DNA from: Rallus limicola
Taxonomy: Eukaryota; Chordata; Aves; Gruiformes; Rallidae
Assembly (NCBI GenBank): GCA_022605955.1
Contig: JAKCOZ010000639.1
Span: 1-64,000, forward strand
Direction: 5' to 3'
DNA: 64,000 nt
This document shows, in pieces, positions 37,201 to 47,728 of this stretch; the first letter of the stretch is position 1; each line of letters opens with the position of its first letter. A program made the position numbers and the translations under genes. The notes under the pieces are model-generated. The model had not been told where the DNA came from and searched no databases. It saw only the letters and a list, made by a program, of their open reading frames with translations.

Positions 37201-37431
37201 GCAAAGGAAAAGGCTGAGAGCCAAAGTGACAGGGTCTGCTTGTGTGTCCTGTTAGGAGGTTTCAGACAAGCTATGCCTTTCAGTCCTAGCTTCTTTACTT
37301 TGGGAGTTATTGCTGGACGTTTAGCATGTTTTGAACTGCAGTCTGCTAGGGCCGAGAAAAGCACCGTAGGAGGTTCCAGGCATGTTCCCTCTTTCCATGC
37401 AAAGGAAAAGGCTGAGAGCCAAAGTGACAGG
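31294..37431 (+). repeat. Higher-order repeat B, copy 2 (31 monomers)
   Basis: Second copy of the 24760-31293 block. Compared with copy 1 it lacks three monomers between the 'gacgcttag' unit and the first 'atgctttt' unit: copy 1 has three units at 26740-27333 that have no partner at 33274. It gains one 'gtaggtggttcc' monomer at 36442-36639. Marker positions in this copy: 'cattcctagc' 32133, 'ctgatagggc' 32591, 'gacgcttag' 33158, 'atgctttt' 33313, 34699 and 37075, and 'ggtttcagg' 36183. The net change of minus two units (33 to 31) matches the coordinates exactly. Confidence 0.9.
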
Positions 37432-39411
37432 GTCTGCTTGTGTGTCCTGTTAGGAGGTTTCAGACAAGCTATGCCTTTCAGTCCTAGCTTCTTTACTTTG
37501 GGAGTTATTGCTGGACGTTTAGCATGTTTTGAACTGCAGTCTGCTAGGGCCGAGAAAAGCACCGTAGGAGGTTCCAGGCATGTTCCCTCTTTCCAGGCAA
37601 AGGAAAAGGCTGAGAGCCAAAGTGACAGGGTCTGCTTGTGTGTCCTGTTAGGAGGTTTCAGACAAGCTATGCCTTTCAGTCCTAGCTTCTTTACTTTGGG
37701 AGTTATTGCTGGACGTTTAGCATGTTTTGAACTGCAGTCTGCTAGGGCCGAGAAAAGCACCGTAGGAGGTTCCAGGCATGTTCCCTCTTTCCAGGCAAAG
37801 GAAAAGGCTGAGAGCCAAAGTAACAGGGTCTGCTTGTGTGTCCTGTTAGGAGGTTTCAGACAAGCTATGCCTTTCATGCCTAGCTTCTTTACTTTGGGAG
37901 TTATTGCTGGACGTTTAGCATGTTTTGAACTGCAGTCTGCTAGGGCCGAGAAAAGCACCGTAGGTGGTTCCAGGCATGTTCCCTCTTTCCAGGCAAAGGA
38001 AAAGGCTGAGAGCCAAAGTGACAGGGTCTGCTTGTGTGTCCTGTTAGGAGGTTTCAGACAAGCTATGCCTTTCAGTCCTAGCTTCTTTACTTTGGGAGTT
38101 ATTGCTGGACGTTTAGCATGTTTTGAACTGCAGTCTGCTAGGGCCGAGAAAAGCACCGTAGGAGGTTCCAGGCATGTTCCCTCTTTCCATGCAAAGGAAA
38201 AGGCTGAGAGCCAAAGTGACAGGGTCTGCTTGTGTGTCCTGTTAGGAGGTTTCAGACAAGCTATGCCTTTCATGCCTAGCTTCTTTACTTTGGGAGTTAT
38301 TGCTGGACGTTTAGCATGTTTTGAACTGCAGTCTGCTAGGGCCGAGAAAAGCACCGTAGGAGGTTCCAGGCATGTTCCCTCTTTCCAGGCAAAGGAAAAG
38401 GCTGAGAGCCAAAGTGACAGGGTCTGCTTGTGTGTCCTGTTAGGAGGTTTCAGACAAGCTATGCCTTTCATGCCTAGCTTCTTTACTTTGGGAGTTATTG
38501 CTGGACGTTTAGCATGTTTTGAACTGCAGTCTGCTAGGGCCGAGAAAAGCACCGTAGGAGGTTTCAGGCATGTTCCCTCTTTCCAGGCAAAGGAAAAGGC
38601 TGAGAGCCAAAGTGACAGGGTCTGCTTGTGTGTCCTGTTAGGAGGTTTCAGACAAGCTATGCCTTTCAGTCCTAGCTTCTTTACTTTGGGAGTTATTGCT
38701 GGACGTTTAGCATGTTTTGAACTGCAGTCTGCTAGGGCCGAGAAAAGCACCGTAGGAGGTTCCAGGCATGTTCCCTCTTTCCAGGCAAAGGAAAAGGCTG
38801 AGAGCCAAAGTGACAGGGTCTGCTTGTGTGTCCTGTTAGGAGGTTTCAGACAAGCTATGCCTTTCATGCCTAGCTTCTTTACTTTGGGAGTTATTGCTGG
38901 ACGTTTAGCATGTTTTGAACTGCAGTCTGCTAGGGCCGAGAAAAGCACCGTAGGAGGTTCCAGGCATGTTCCTTCTTTCCAGGCAAAGGAAAAGGCTGAG
39001 AGCCAAAGTGACAGGGTCTGCTTGTGTGTCCTGTTAGGAGGTTTCAGACAAGCTATGCCTTTCATGCCTAGCTTCTTTACTTTGGGAGTTATTGCTGGAC
39101 GTTTAGCATGTTTTGAACTGCAGTCTGCTAGGGCCGAGAAAAGCACCGTAGGAGGTTCCAGGCATGTTCCCTCTTTCCAGGCAAAGGAAAAGGCTGAGAG
39201 CCAAAGTGACAGGGTCTGCTTGTGTGTCCTGTTAGGAGGTTTCAGACAAGCTATGCCTTTCAGTCCTAGCTTCTTTACTTTGGGAGTTATTGCTGGACGT
39301 TTAGCATGTTTTGAACTGCAGTCTGCTAGGGCCGAGAAAAGCACTGTAGGAGGTAGCAGGTATGTTCCTTCATTCCAGGCAAAGGAAAAGGCTGAGAGCC
39401 AAAGTGACAGG
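37036..39411 (+). repeat. 12-monomer echo of the end of HOR B
   Basis: The order 'atgctttt', two or three 'cagtcct' units, 'gtaggtggttcc' and 'ggtttcagg' at 34660-36243 is repeated at 37036-38619, offset 2376 bp (12 x 198). The 'ggtttcagg' markers at about 36183 and 38559 and the 'atgctttt' markers at 34699 and 37075 share this spacing. The tail (38620-39411) then drifts into C-type order, including a 'ccttcattcc' monomer near 39367. The first monomer overlaps the end of HOR B copy 2, because the two periodicities interlock. Confidence 0.7.
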
Positions 39412-42011
39412 GTCTGCTTGTGTGTCCTGTTAGGAGGTTTCAGACAAGCTATGCCTTTCAGTCCTAGCTTCTTTACTTTGGGAGTTATTGCTGGACGTTT
39501 AGCATGTTTTGAACTGCAGTCTGCTAGGGCCGAGAAAAGCACCGTAGGAGGTTCCAGGCATGTTCCCTCTTTCCAGGCAAAGGAAAAGGCTGAGAGCCAA
39601 AGTGACAGGGTCTGCTTGTGTGTCCTGTTAGGAGGTTTCAGACAAGCTATGCCTTTCATGCCTAGCTTCTTTACTTTGGGAGTTATTGCTGGACGTTTAG
39701 CATGTTTTGAACTGCAGTCTGCTAGGGCCGAGAAAAGCACCGTAGGAGGTTCCAGGCATGTTCCCTCTTTCCAGGCAAAGGAAAAGGCTGAGAGCCAAAG
39801 TGACAGGGTCTGCTTGTGTGTCCTGTTAGGAGGTTTCAGACAAGCTATGCCTTTCATGCCTAGCTTCTTTACTTTGGGAGTTATTGCTGGACGTTTAGCA
39901 TGTTTTGAACTGCAGTCTGCTAGGGCCGAGAAAAGCACCGTAGGAGGTTCCAGGCATGTTCCCTCTTTCCAGGCAAAGGAAAAGGCTGAGAGCCAAAGTG
40001 ACAGGGTCTGCTTGTGTGTCCTGTTAGGAGGTTTCAGACAAGCTATGCCTTTCATGCCTAGCTTCTTTACTTTGGGAGTTATTGCTGGACGTTTAGCATG
40101 TTTTGAACTGCAGTCTGCTAGGGCCGAGAAAAGCACTGTAGGAGGTAGCAGGTATGTTCCTACTTTCCAGGCAAAGGAAAAGGCTGAGAGCCAAAGTGAC
40201 AGGGTCTGCTTGTGTGTCCTGTTAGGAGGTTTCAGACAAGCTATGCCTTTCATGCCTAGCTTCTTTACTTTGGGAGTTATTGCTGGACGTTTAGCATGTT
40301 TTGAACTGCAGTCTGCTAGGGCCGAGAAAAGCACCGTAGGAGGTTCCAGGCATGTTCCCTCTTTCCAGGCAAAGGAAAAGGCTGAGAGCCAAAGTGACAG
40401 GGTCTGCTTGTGTGTCCTGTTAGGAGGTTTCAGACAAGCTATGCCTTTCATGCCTAGCTTCTTTACTTTGGGAGTTATTGCTGGACGTTTAGCATGTTTT
40501 GAACTGCAGTCTGCTAGGGCCGAGAAAAGCACTGTAGGAGGTAGTAGGTATGTTCCTACTTTCCAGGCAAAGGAAAAGGCTGAGAGCCAAAGTGACAGGG
40601 TCTGCTTGTGTGTCCTGTTAGGAGGTTTCAGACAAGCTATGCCTTTCATGCCTAGCTTCTTTACTTTGGGAGTTATTGCTGGACGTTTAGCATGTTTTGA
40701 ACTGCAGTCTGCTAGGGCCGAGAAAAGCACCGTAGGAGGTTCCAGGCATGTTCCCTCTTTCCAGGCAAAGGAAAAGGCTGAGAGCCAAAGTGACAGGGTC
40801 TGCTTGTGTGTCCTGTTAGGAGGTTTCAGACAAGCTATGCCTTTCAGTCCTAGCTTCTTTACTTTGGGAGTTATTGCTGGACGTTTAGCATGTTTTGAAC
40901 TGCAGTCTGCTAGGGCCGAGAAAAGCACTGTAGGAGGTAGCAGGTATGTTCCTTCTTTCCAGGCAAAGGAAAAGGCTGAGAGCCAAAGTGACAGGGTCTG
41001 CTTGTGTGTCCTGTTAGGAGGTTTCAGACAAGCTATGCCTTTCATGCCTAGCTTCTTTACTTTGGGAGTTATTGCTGGACGTTTAGCATGTTTTGAACTG
41101 CAGTCTGCTAGGGCCGAGAAAAGCACCGTAGGAGGTTCCAGGCATGTTCCCTCTTTCCAGGCAAAGGAAAAGGCTGAGAGCCAAAGTGACAGGGTCTGCT
41201 TGTGTGTCCTGTTAGGAGGTTTCAGACAAGCTATGCCTTTCAGTCCTAGCTTCTTTACTTTGGGAGTTATTGCTGGACGTTTAGCATGTTTTGAACTGCA
41301 GTCTGCTAGGGCCGAGAAAAGCACTGTAGGAGGTAGCAGGTATGTTCCTTCTTTCCAGGCAAAGGAAAAGGCTGAGAGCCAAAGTGACAGGGTCTGCTTG
41401 TGTGTCCTGTTAGGAGGTTTCAGACAAGCTATGCCTTTCATGCCTAGCTTCTTTACTTTGGGAGTTATTGCTGGACGTTTAGCATGTTTTGAACTGCAGT
41501 CTGCTAGGGCCGAGAAAAGCACCGTAGGAGGTTCCAGGCATGTTCCCTCTTTCCAGGCAAAGGAAAAGGCTGAGAGCCAAAGTGACAGGGTCTGCTTGTG
41601 TGTCCTGTTAGGAGGTTTCAGACAAGCTATGCCTTTCATGCCTAGCTTCTTTACTTTGGGAGTTATTGCTGGACGTTTAGCATGTTTTGAACTGCAGTCT
41701 GCTAGGGCCGAGAAAAGCACCGTAGGAGGTTCCAGGCATGTTCCCTCTTTCCAGGCAAAGGAAAAGGCTGAGAGCCAAAGTGACAGGGTCTGCTTGTGTG
41801 TCCTGTTAGGAGGTTTCAGACAAGCTATGCCTTTCAGTCCTAGCTTCTTTACTTTGGGAGTTATTGCTGGACGTTTAGCATGTTTTGAACTGCAGTCTGC
41901 TAGGGCCGAGAAAAGCACCGTAGGAGGTTCCAGGCATGTTCCCTCTTTCCAGGCAAAGGAAAAGGCTGAGAGCCAAAGTGACAGGGTCTGCTTGTGTGTC
42001 CTGTTAGGAGG

Positions 42012-42015
42012 TTTT
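42012..42015 (+). other. Lone one-base insertion (T run of 4 instead of 3)
   Basis: The segment reads 'gaggttttcag' where the other monomers read 'gaggtttcag'. This is the only length change I find between 4762 and 64000, and it shifts the monomer phase by +1 for the rest of the window. It interrupts both very long open frames. The counterpart in the second copy of HOR C (near 56070) has the normal three T. It may be a real private mutation or a single homopolymer error or assembly join. Confidence 0.85.
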
Positions 42016-42184
42016 CAGACAAGCTATGCCTTTCAGTCCTAGCTTCTTTACTTTGGGAGTTATTGCTGGACGTTTAGCATGTTTTGAACTGCAGTCTGCT
42101 AGGGCCGAGAAAAGCACCGTAGGAGGTTCCAGGCATGTTCCCTCTTTCCAGGCAAAGGAAAAGGCTGAGAGCCAAAGTGACAGG

Positions 42185-42382
42185 GTCTGCTTGTGTGTCC
42201 TGTTAGGAGGTTTCAGACAAGCTATGCCTTTCAGGCCTAGATTCTTTACTTTGGGAGTTATTGCTGGACGTTTAGCATGTTTTGAACTGCAGTCTGCTAG
42301 GGCCGAGAAAAGCACTGTAGGAGGTAGCAGGTATGTTCCTTCTTTCCAAGCAAAGGAAAAGGCTGAGAGCCAAAGTGACAGG
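42185..42382 (+). repeat. Landmark monomer 'aggcctagattc', HOR C
   Basis: This variant combines 'caggcctagattc' at the diagnostic site with 'aggatctgc' at the start of the following monomer. It occurs five times, at monomer starts 42185, 47729, 56243, 61985 and 63767. The spacings are 28, 43, 29 and 9 units. The 28- and 29-unit spacings give HOR C an internal period of about 5.5-5.7 kb, close to the 30-33 units of HORs A and B. This first copy also has 'ccaagcaaag' near 42346, shared with the copy at 56243. Confidence 0.85.
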
Positions 42383-45300
42383 ATCTGCTTGTGTGTCCTG
42401 TTAGGAGGTTTCAGACAAGCTATGCCTTTCATGCCTAGCTTCTTTACTTTGGGAGTTATTGCTGGACGTTTAGCATGTTTTGAACTGCAGTCTGCTAGGG
42501 CCGAGAAAAGCACTGTAGGAGGTAGCAGGTATGTTCCTTCTTTCCAGGCAAAGGAAAAGGCTGAGAGCCAAAGTGACAGGGTCTGCTTGTGTGTCCTGTT
42601 AGGAGGTTTCAGACAAGCTATGCCTTTCATGCCTAGCTTCTTTACTTTGGGAGTTATTGCTGGACGTTTAGCATGTTTTGAACTGCAGTCTGCTAGGGCC
42701 GAGAAAAGCACCGTAGGAGGTTCCAGGCATGTTCCCTCTTTCCAGGCAAAGGAAAAGGCTGAGAGCCAAAGTGACAGGGTCTGCTTGTGTGTCCTGTTAG
42801 GAGGTTTCAGACAAGCTATGCCTTTCATGCCTAGCTTCTTTACTTTGGGAGTTATTGCTGGACGTTTAGCATGTTTTGAACTGCAGTCTGCTAGGGCCGA
42901 GAAAAGCACCGTAGGAGCTTCCAGGCATGTTCCCTCTTTCCAGGCAAAGGAAAAGGCTGAGAGCCAAAGTGACAGGGTCTGCTTGTGTGTCCTGTTAGGA
43001 GGTTTCAGACAAGCTATGCCTTTCAGTCCTAGCTTCTTTACTTTGGGAGTTATTGCTGGACGTTTAACATGTTTTGAACTGCAGTCTGCTAGGGCCGAGA
43101 AAAGCACCGTAGGAGGTTCCAGGCATGTTCCCTCTTTCCAGGCAAAGGAAAAGGCTGAGAGCCAAAGTGACAGGGTCTGCTTGTGTGTCCTGTTAGGAGG
43201 TTTCAGACAAGCTATGCCTTTCATGCCTAGCTTCTTTACTTTGGGAGTTATTGCTGGACGTTTAGCATGTTTTGAACTGCAGTCTGCTAGGGCCGAGAAA
43301 AGCACTGTAGGAGGTAGCAGGTATGTTCCTTCTTTCCAGGCAAAGGAAAAGGCTGAGAGCCAAAGTGACAGGGTCTGCTTGTGTGTCCTGTTAGGAGGTT
43401 TCAGACAAGCTATGCCTTTCAGTCCTAGCTTCTTTACTTTGGGAGTTATTGCTGGACGTTTAGCATGTTTTGAACTGCAGTCTGCTAGGGCCGAGAAAAG
43501 CACCGTAGGAGGTTCCAGGCATGTTCCCTCTTTCCAGGCAAAGGAAAAGGCTGAGAGCCAAAGTGACAGGGTCTGCTTGTGTGTCCTGTTAGGAGGTTTC
43601 AGACAAGCTATGCCTTTCATGCCTAGCTTCTTTACTTTGGGAGTTATTGCTGGACGTTTAGCATGTTTTGAACTGCAGTCTGCTAGGGCCGAGAAAAGCA
43701 CCGTAGGAGGTTCCAGGCATGTTCCCTCTTTCCAGGCAAAGGAAAAGGCTGAGAGCCAAAGTGACAGGGTCTGCTTGTGTGTCTTGTTAGGAGGTTTCAG
43801 ACAAGCTATGCCTTTCATGCCTAGCTTCTTTACTTTGGGAGTTATTGCTGGACGTTTAGCATGTTTTGAACTGCAGTCTGCTAGGGCCGAGAAAAGCACC
43901 GTAGGAGGTTCCAGGCATGTTCCTTCTTTCCAGGCAAAGGAAAAGGCTGAGAGCCAAAGTGACAGGGTCTGCTTGTGTGTCCTGTTAGGAGGTTTCAGAC
44001 AAGCTATGCCTTTCAGTCCTAGCTTCTTTACTTTGGGAGTTATTGCTGGACGTTTAGCATGTTTTGAACTGCAGTCTGCTAGGGCCGAGAAAAGCACCGT
44101 AGGAGGTTCCAGGCATGTTCCCTCTTTCCAGGCAAAGGAAAAGGCTGAGAGCCAAAGTGACAGGGTCTGCTTGTGTGTCCTGTTAGGAGGTTTCAGACAA
44201 GCTATGCCTTTCATGCCTAGCTTCTTTACTTTGGGAGTTATTGCTGGACGTTTAGCATGTTTTGAACTGCAGTCTGCTAGGGCCGAGAAAAGCACCGTAG
44301 GAGGTTCCAGGCATGTTCCCTCTTTCCAGGCAAAGGAAAAGGCTGAGAGCCAAAGTGACAGGGTCTGCTTGTGTGTCCTGTTAGGAGGTTTCAGACAAGC
44401 TATGCCTTTCATGCCTAGCTTCTTTACTTTGGGAGTTATTGCTGGACGTTTAGCATGTTTTGAACTGCAGTCTGCTAGGGCCGAGAAAAGCACTGTAGGA
44501 GGTAGCAGGTATGTTCCTTCTTTCCAGGCAAAGGAAAAGGCTGAGAGCCAAAGTGACAGGGTCTGCTTGTGTGTCCTGTTAGGAGGTTTCAGACAAGCTA
44601 TGCCTTTCATGCCTAGCTTCTTTACTTTGGGAGTTATTGCTGGACGTTTAGCATGTTTTGAACTGCAGTCTGCTAGGGCCGAGAAAAGCACCGTAGGAGG
44701 TTCCAGGCATGTTCCCTCTTTCCAGGCAAAGGAAAAGGCTGAGAGCCAAAGTGACAGGGTCTGCTTGTGTGTCCTGTTAGGAGGTTTCAGACAAGCTATG
44801 CCTTTCAGTCCTAGCTTCTTTACTTTGGGAGTTATTGCTGGACGTTTAGCATGTTTTGAACTGCAGTCTGCTAGGGCCGAGAAAAGCACTGTAGGAGGTA
44901 GCAGGTATGTTCCTTCTTTCCAGGCAAAGGAAAAGGCTGAGAGCCAAAGTGACAGGGTCTGCTTGTGTGTCCTGTTAGGAGGTTTCAGACAAGCTATGCC
45001 TTTCATGCCTAGCTTCTTTACTTTGGGAGTTATTGCTGGACGTTTAGCATGTTTTGAACTGCAGTCTGCTAGGGCCGAGAAAAGCACCGTAGGAGGTTCC
45101 AGGCATGTTCCCTCTTTCCAGGCAAAGGAAAAGGCTGAGAGCCAAAGTGACAGGGTCTGCTTGTGTGTCCTGTTAGGAGGTTTCAGACAAGCTATGCCTT
45201 TCATGCCTAGCTTCTTTACTTTGGGAGTTATTGCTGGACGTTTAGCATGTTTTGAACTGCAGTCTGCTAGGGCCGAGAAAAGCACTGTAGGAGGTAGCAG

Positions 45301-47728
45301 GTATGTTCCTTCTTTCCAGGCAAAGGAAAAGGCTGAGAGCCAAAGTGACAGGGTCTGCTTGTGTGTCCTGTTAGGAGGTTTCAGACAAGCTATGCCTTTC
45401 AGTCCTAGCTTCTTTACTTTGGGAGTTATTGCTGGACGTTTAGCATGTTTTGAACTGCAGTCTGCTAGGGCCGAGAAAAGCACCGTAGGAGGTTCCAGGC
45501 ATGTTCCCTCTTTCCAGGCAAAGGAAAAGGCTGAGAGCCAAAGTGACAGGGTCTGCTTGTGTGTCCTGTTAGGAGGTTTCAGACAAGCTATGCCTTTCAT
45601 GCCTAGCTTCTTTACTTTGGGAGTTATTGCTGGACGTTTAGCATGTTTTGAACTGCAGTCTGCTAGGGCCGAGAAAAGCACCGTAGGAGGTTCCAGGCAT
45701 GTTCCCTCTTTCCAGGCAAAGGAAAAGGCTGAGAGCCAAAGTGACAGGGTCTGCTTGTGTGTCCTGTTAGGAGGTTTCAGACAAGCTATGCCTTTCATGC
45801 CTAGCTTCTTTACTTTGGGAGTTATTGCTGGACGTTTAGCATGTTTTGAACTGCAGTCTGCTAGGGCCGAGAAAAGCACCGTAGGAGGTTCCAGGCATGT
45901 TCCCTCTTTCCAGGCAAAGGAAAAGGCTGAGAGCCAAAGTGACAGGGTCTGCTTGTGTGTCCTGTTAGGAGGTTTCAGACAAGCTATGCCTTTCAGTCCT
46001 AGCTTCTTTACTTTGGGAGTTATTGCTGGACGTTTAGCATGTTTTGAACTGCAGTCTGCTAGGGCCGAGAAAAGCACCGTAGGAGGTTCCAGGCATGTTC
46101 CCTCTTTCCAGGCAAAGGAAAAGGCTGAGAGCCAAAGTGACAGGGTCTGCTTGTGTGTCCTGTTAGGAGGTTTCAGACAAGCTATGCCTTTCATGCCTAG
46201 CTTCTTTACTTTGGGAGTTATTGCTGGACGTTTAGCATGTTTTGAACTGCAGTCTGCTAGGGCCGAGAAAAGCACCGTAGGAGGTTCCAGGCATGTTCCC
46301 TCTTTCCAGGCAAAGGAAAAGGCTGAGAGCCAAAGTGACAGGGTCTGCTTGTGTGTCCTGTTAGGAGGTTTCAGACAAGCTATGCCTTTCATGCCTAGCT
46401 TCTTTACTTTGGGAGTTATTGCTGGACGTTTAGCATGTTTTGAACTGCAGTCTGCTAGGGCCGAGAAAAGCACCGTAGGAGGTTCCAGGCATGTTCCCTC
46501 TTTCCAGGCAAAGGAAAAGGCTGAGAGCCAAAGTGACAGGGTCTGCTTGTGTGTCCTGTTAGGAGGTTTCAGACAAGCTATGCCTTTCAGTCCTAGCTTC
46601 TTTACTTTGGGAGTTATTGCTGGACGTTTAGCATGTTTTGAACTGCAGTCTGCTAGGGCCGAGAAAAGCACTGTAGGAGGTAGCAGGTATGTTCCTTCAT
46701 TCCAGGCAAATGAAAAGGCTGAGAGCCAAAGTGACAGGGTCTGCTTGTGTGTCCTGTTAGGAGGTTTCAGACAAGCTATGCCTTTCATGCCTAGCTTCTT
46801 TACTTTGGGAGTTATTGCTGGACGTTTAGCATGTTTTGAACTGCAGTCTGCTAGGGCCGAGAAAAGCACCGTAGGAGGTTCCAGGCATGTTCCCTCTTTC
46901 CAGGCAAAGGAAAAGGCTGAGAGTCAAAGTGACAGGGTCTGCTTGTGTGTCCTGTTAGGAGGTTTCAGACAAGCTATGCCTTTCATGCCTAGCTTCTTTA
47001 CTTTGGGAGTTATTGCTGGACGTTTAGCATGTTTTGAACTGCAGTCTGCTAGGGCCGAGAAAAGCACCGTAGGAGGTTCCAGGCATGTTCCCTCTTTCCA
47101 GGCAAAGGAAAAGGCTGAGAGCCAAAGTGACAGGGTCTGCTTGTGTGTCCTGTTAGGAGGTTTCAGACAAGCTATGCCTTTCATGCCTAGCTTCTTTACT
47201 TTGGGAGTTATTGCTGGACGTTTAGCATGTTTTGAACTGCAGTCTGCTAGGGCCGAGAAAAGCACCGTAGGAGGTTCCAGGCATGTTCCCTCTTTCCAGG
47301 CAAAGGAAAAGGCTGAGAGCCAAAGTGACAGGGTCTGCTTGTGTGTCCTGTTAGGAGGTTTCAGACAAGCTATGCCTTTCAGTCCTAGCTTCTTTACTTT
47401 GGGAGTTATTGCTGGACGTTTAGCATGTTTTGAACTGCAGTCTGCTAGGGCCGAAAAAAGCACCGTAGGAGGTTCCAGGCATGTTCCCTCTTTCCAGGCA
47501 AAGGAAAAGGCTGAGAGCCAAAGTGACAGGGTCTGCTTGTGTGTCCTGTTAGGAGGTTTCAGACAAGCTATGCCTTTCAGTCCTAGCTTCTTTACTTTGG
47601 GAGTTATTGCTGGACGTTTAGCATGTTTTGAACTGCAGTCTGCTAGGGCCGAGAAAAGCACCGTAGGAGGTTCCAGGCATGTTCCCTCTTTCCAGGCAAA
47701 GGAAAAGGCTGAGAGCCAAAGTGACAGG

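Larger units (their letters stand above)
39412..47728 (+). repeat. Higher-order repeat C, copy 1 (42 monomers)
   Basis: This block recurs about 14 kb downstream. Shared rare markers: 'gttcctactttcc' (40154 and 54213), 'gtagtaggta' (40541 and 54600), 'aggcctagattc' (42233 and 56291), 'aggatctgc' (near 42381 and 56439), 'gtttaacatg' (43062 and 56922) and 'gttccttctttcc' on a 'ccaggcatg' background (43919 and 57779). The offset is 71 units at the left, drops to 70 after a monomer (42383-42580) absent from copy 2, then returns to 71 and 72 as copy 2 gains units. The block contains the isolated one-base insertion near 42012-42015 and a 'gagtcaaag' change at 46921. Confidence 0.85.

Noticed and set aside
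4677..41918. Giant minus-strand protein made of 66-residue repeats
   Set aside because: Openness follows from a monomer length divisible by three and one stop-free frame. The start is GTG, the overlapping plus frame is equally open, and there is no unique N- or C-terminal domain, promoter or splice context.
19651..42042. Giant plus-strand repeat protein
   Set aside because: Same reasoning. Frames to the left are cut by inherited stops (5877, 10629, 12015, 19632), and the right end is only the one-base insertion near 42012-42015, after which the array continues unchanged in another frame.
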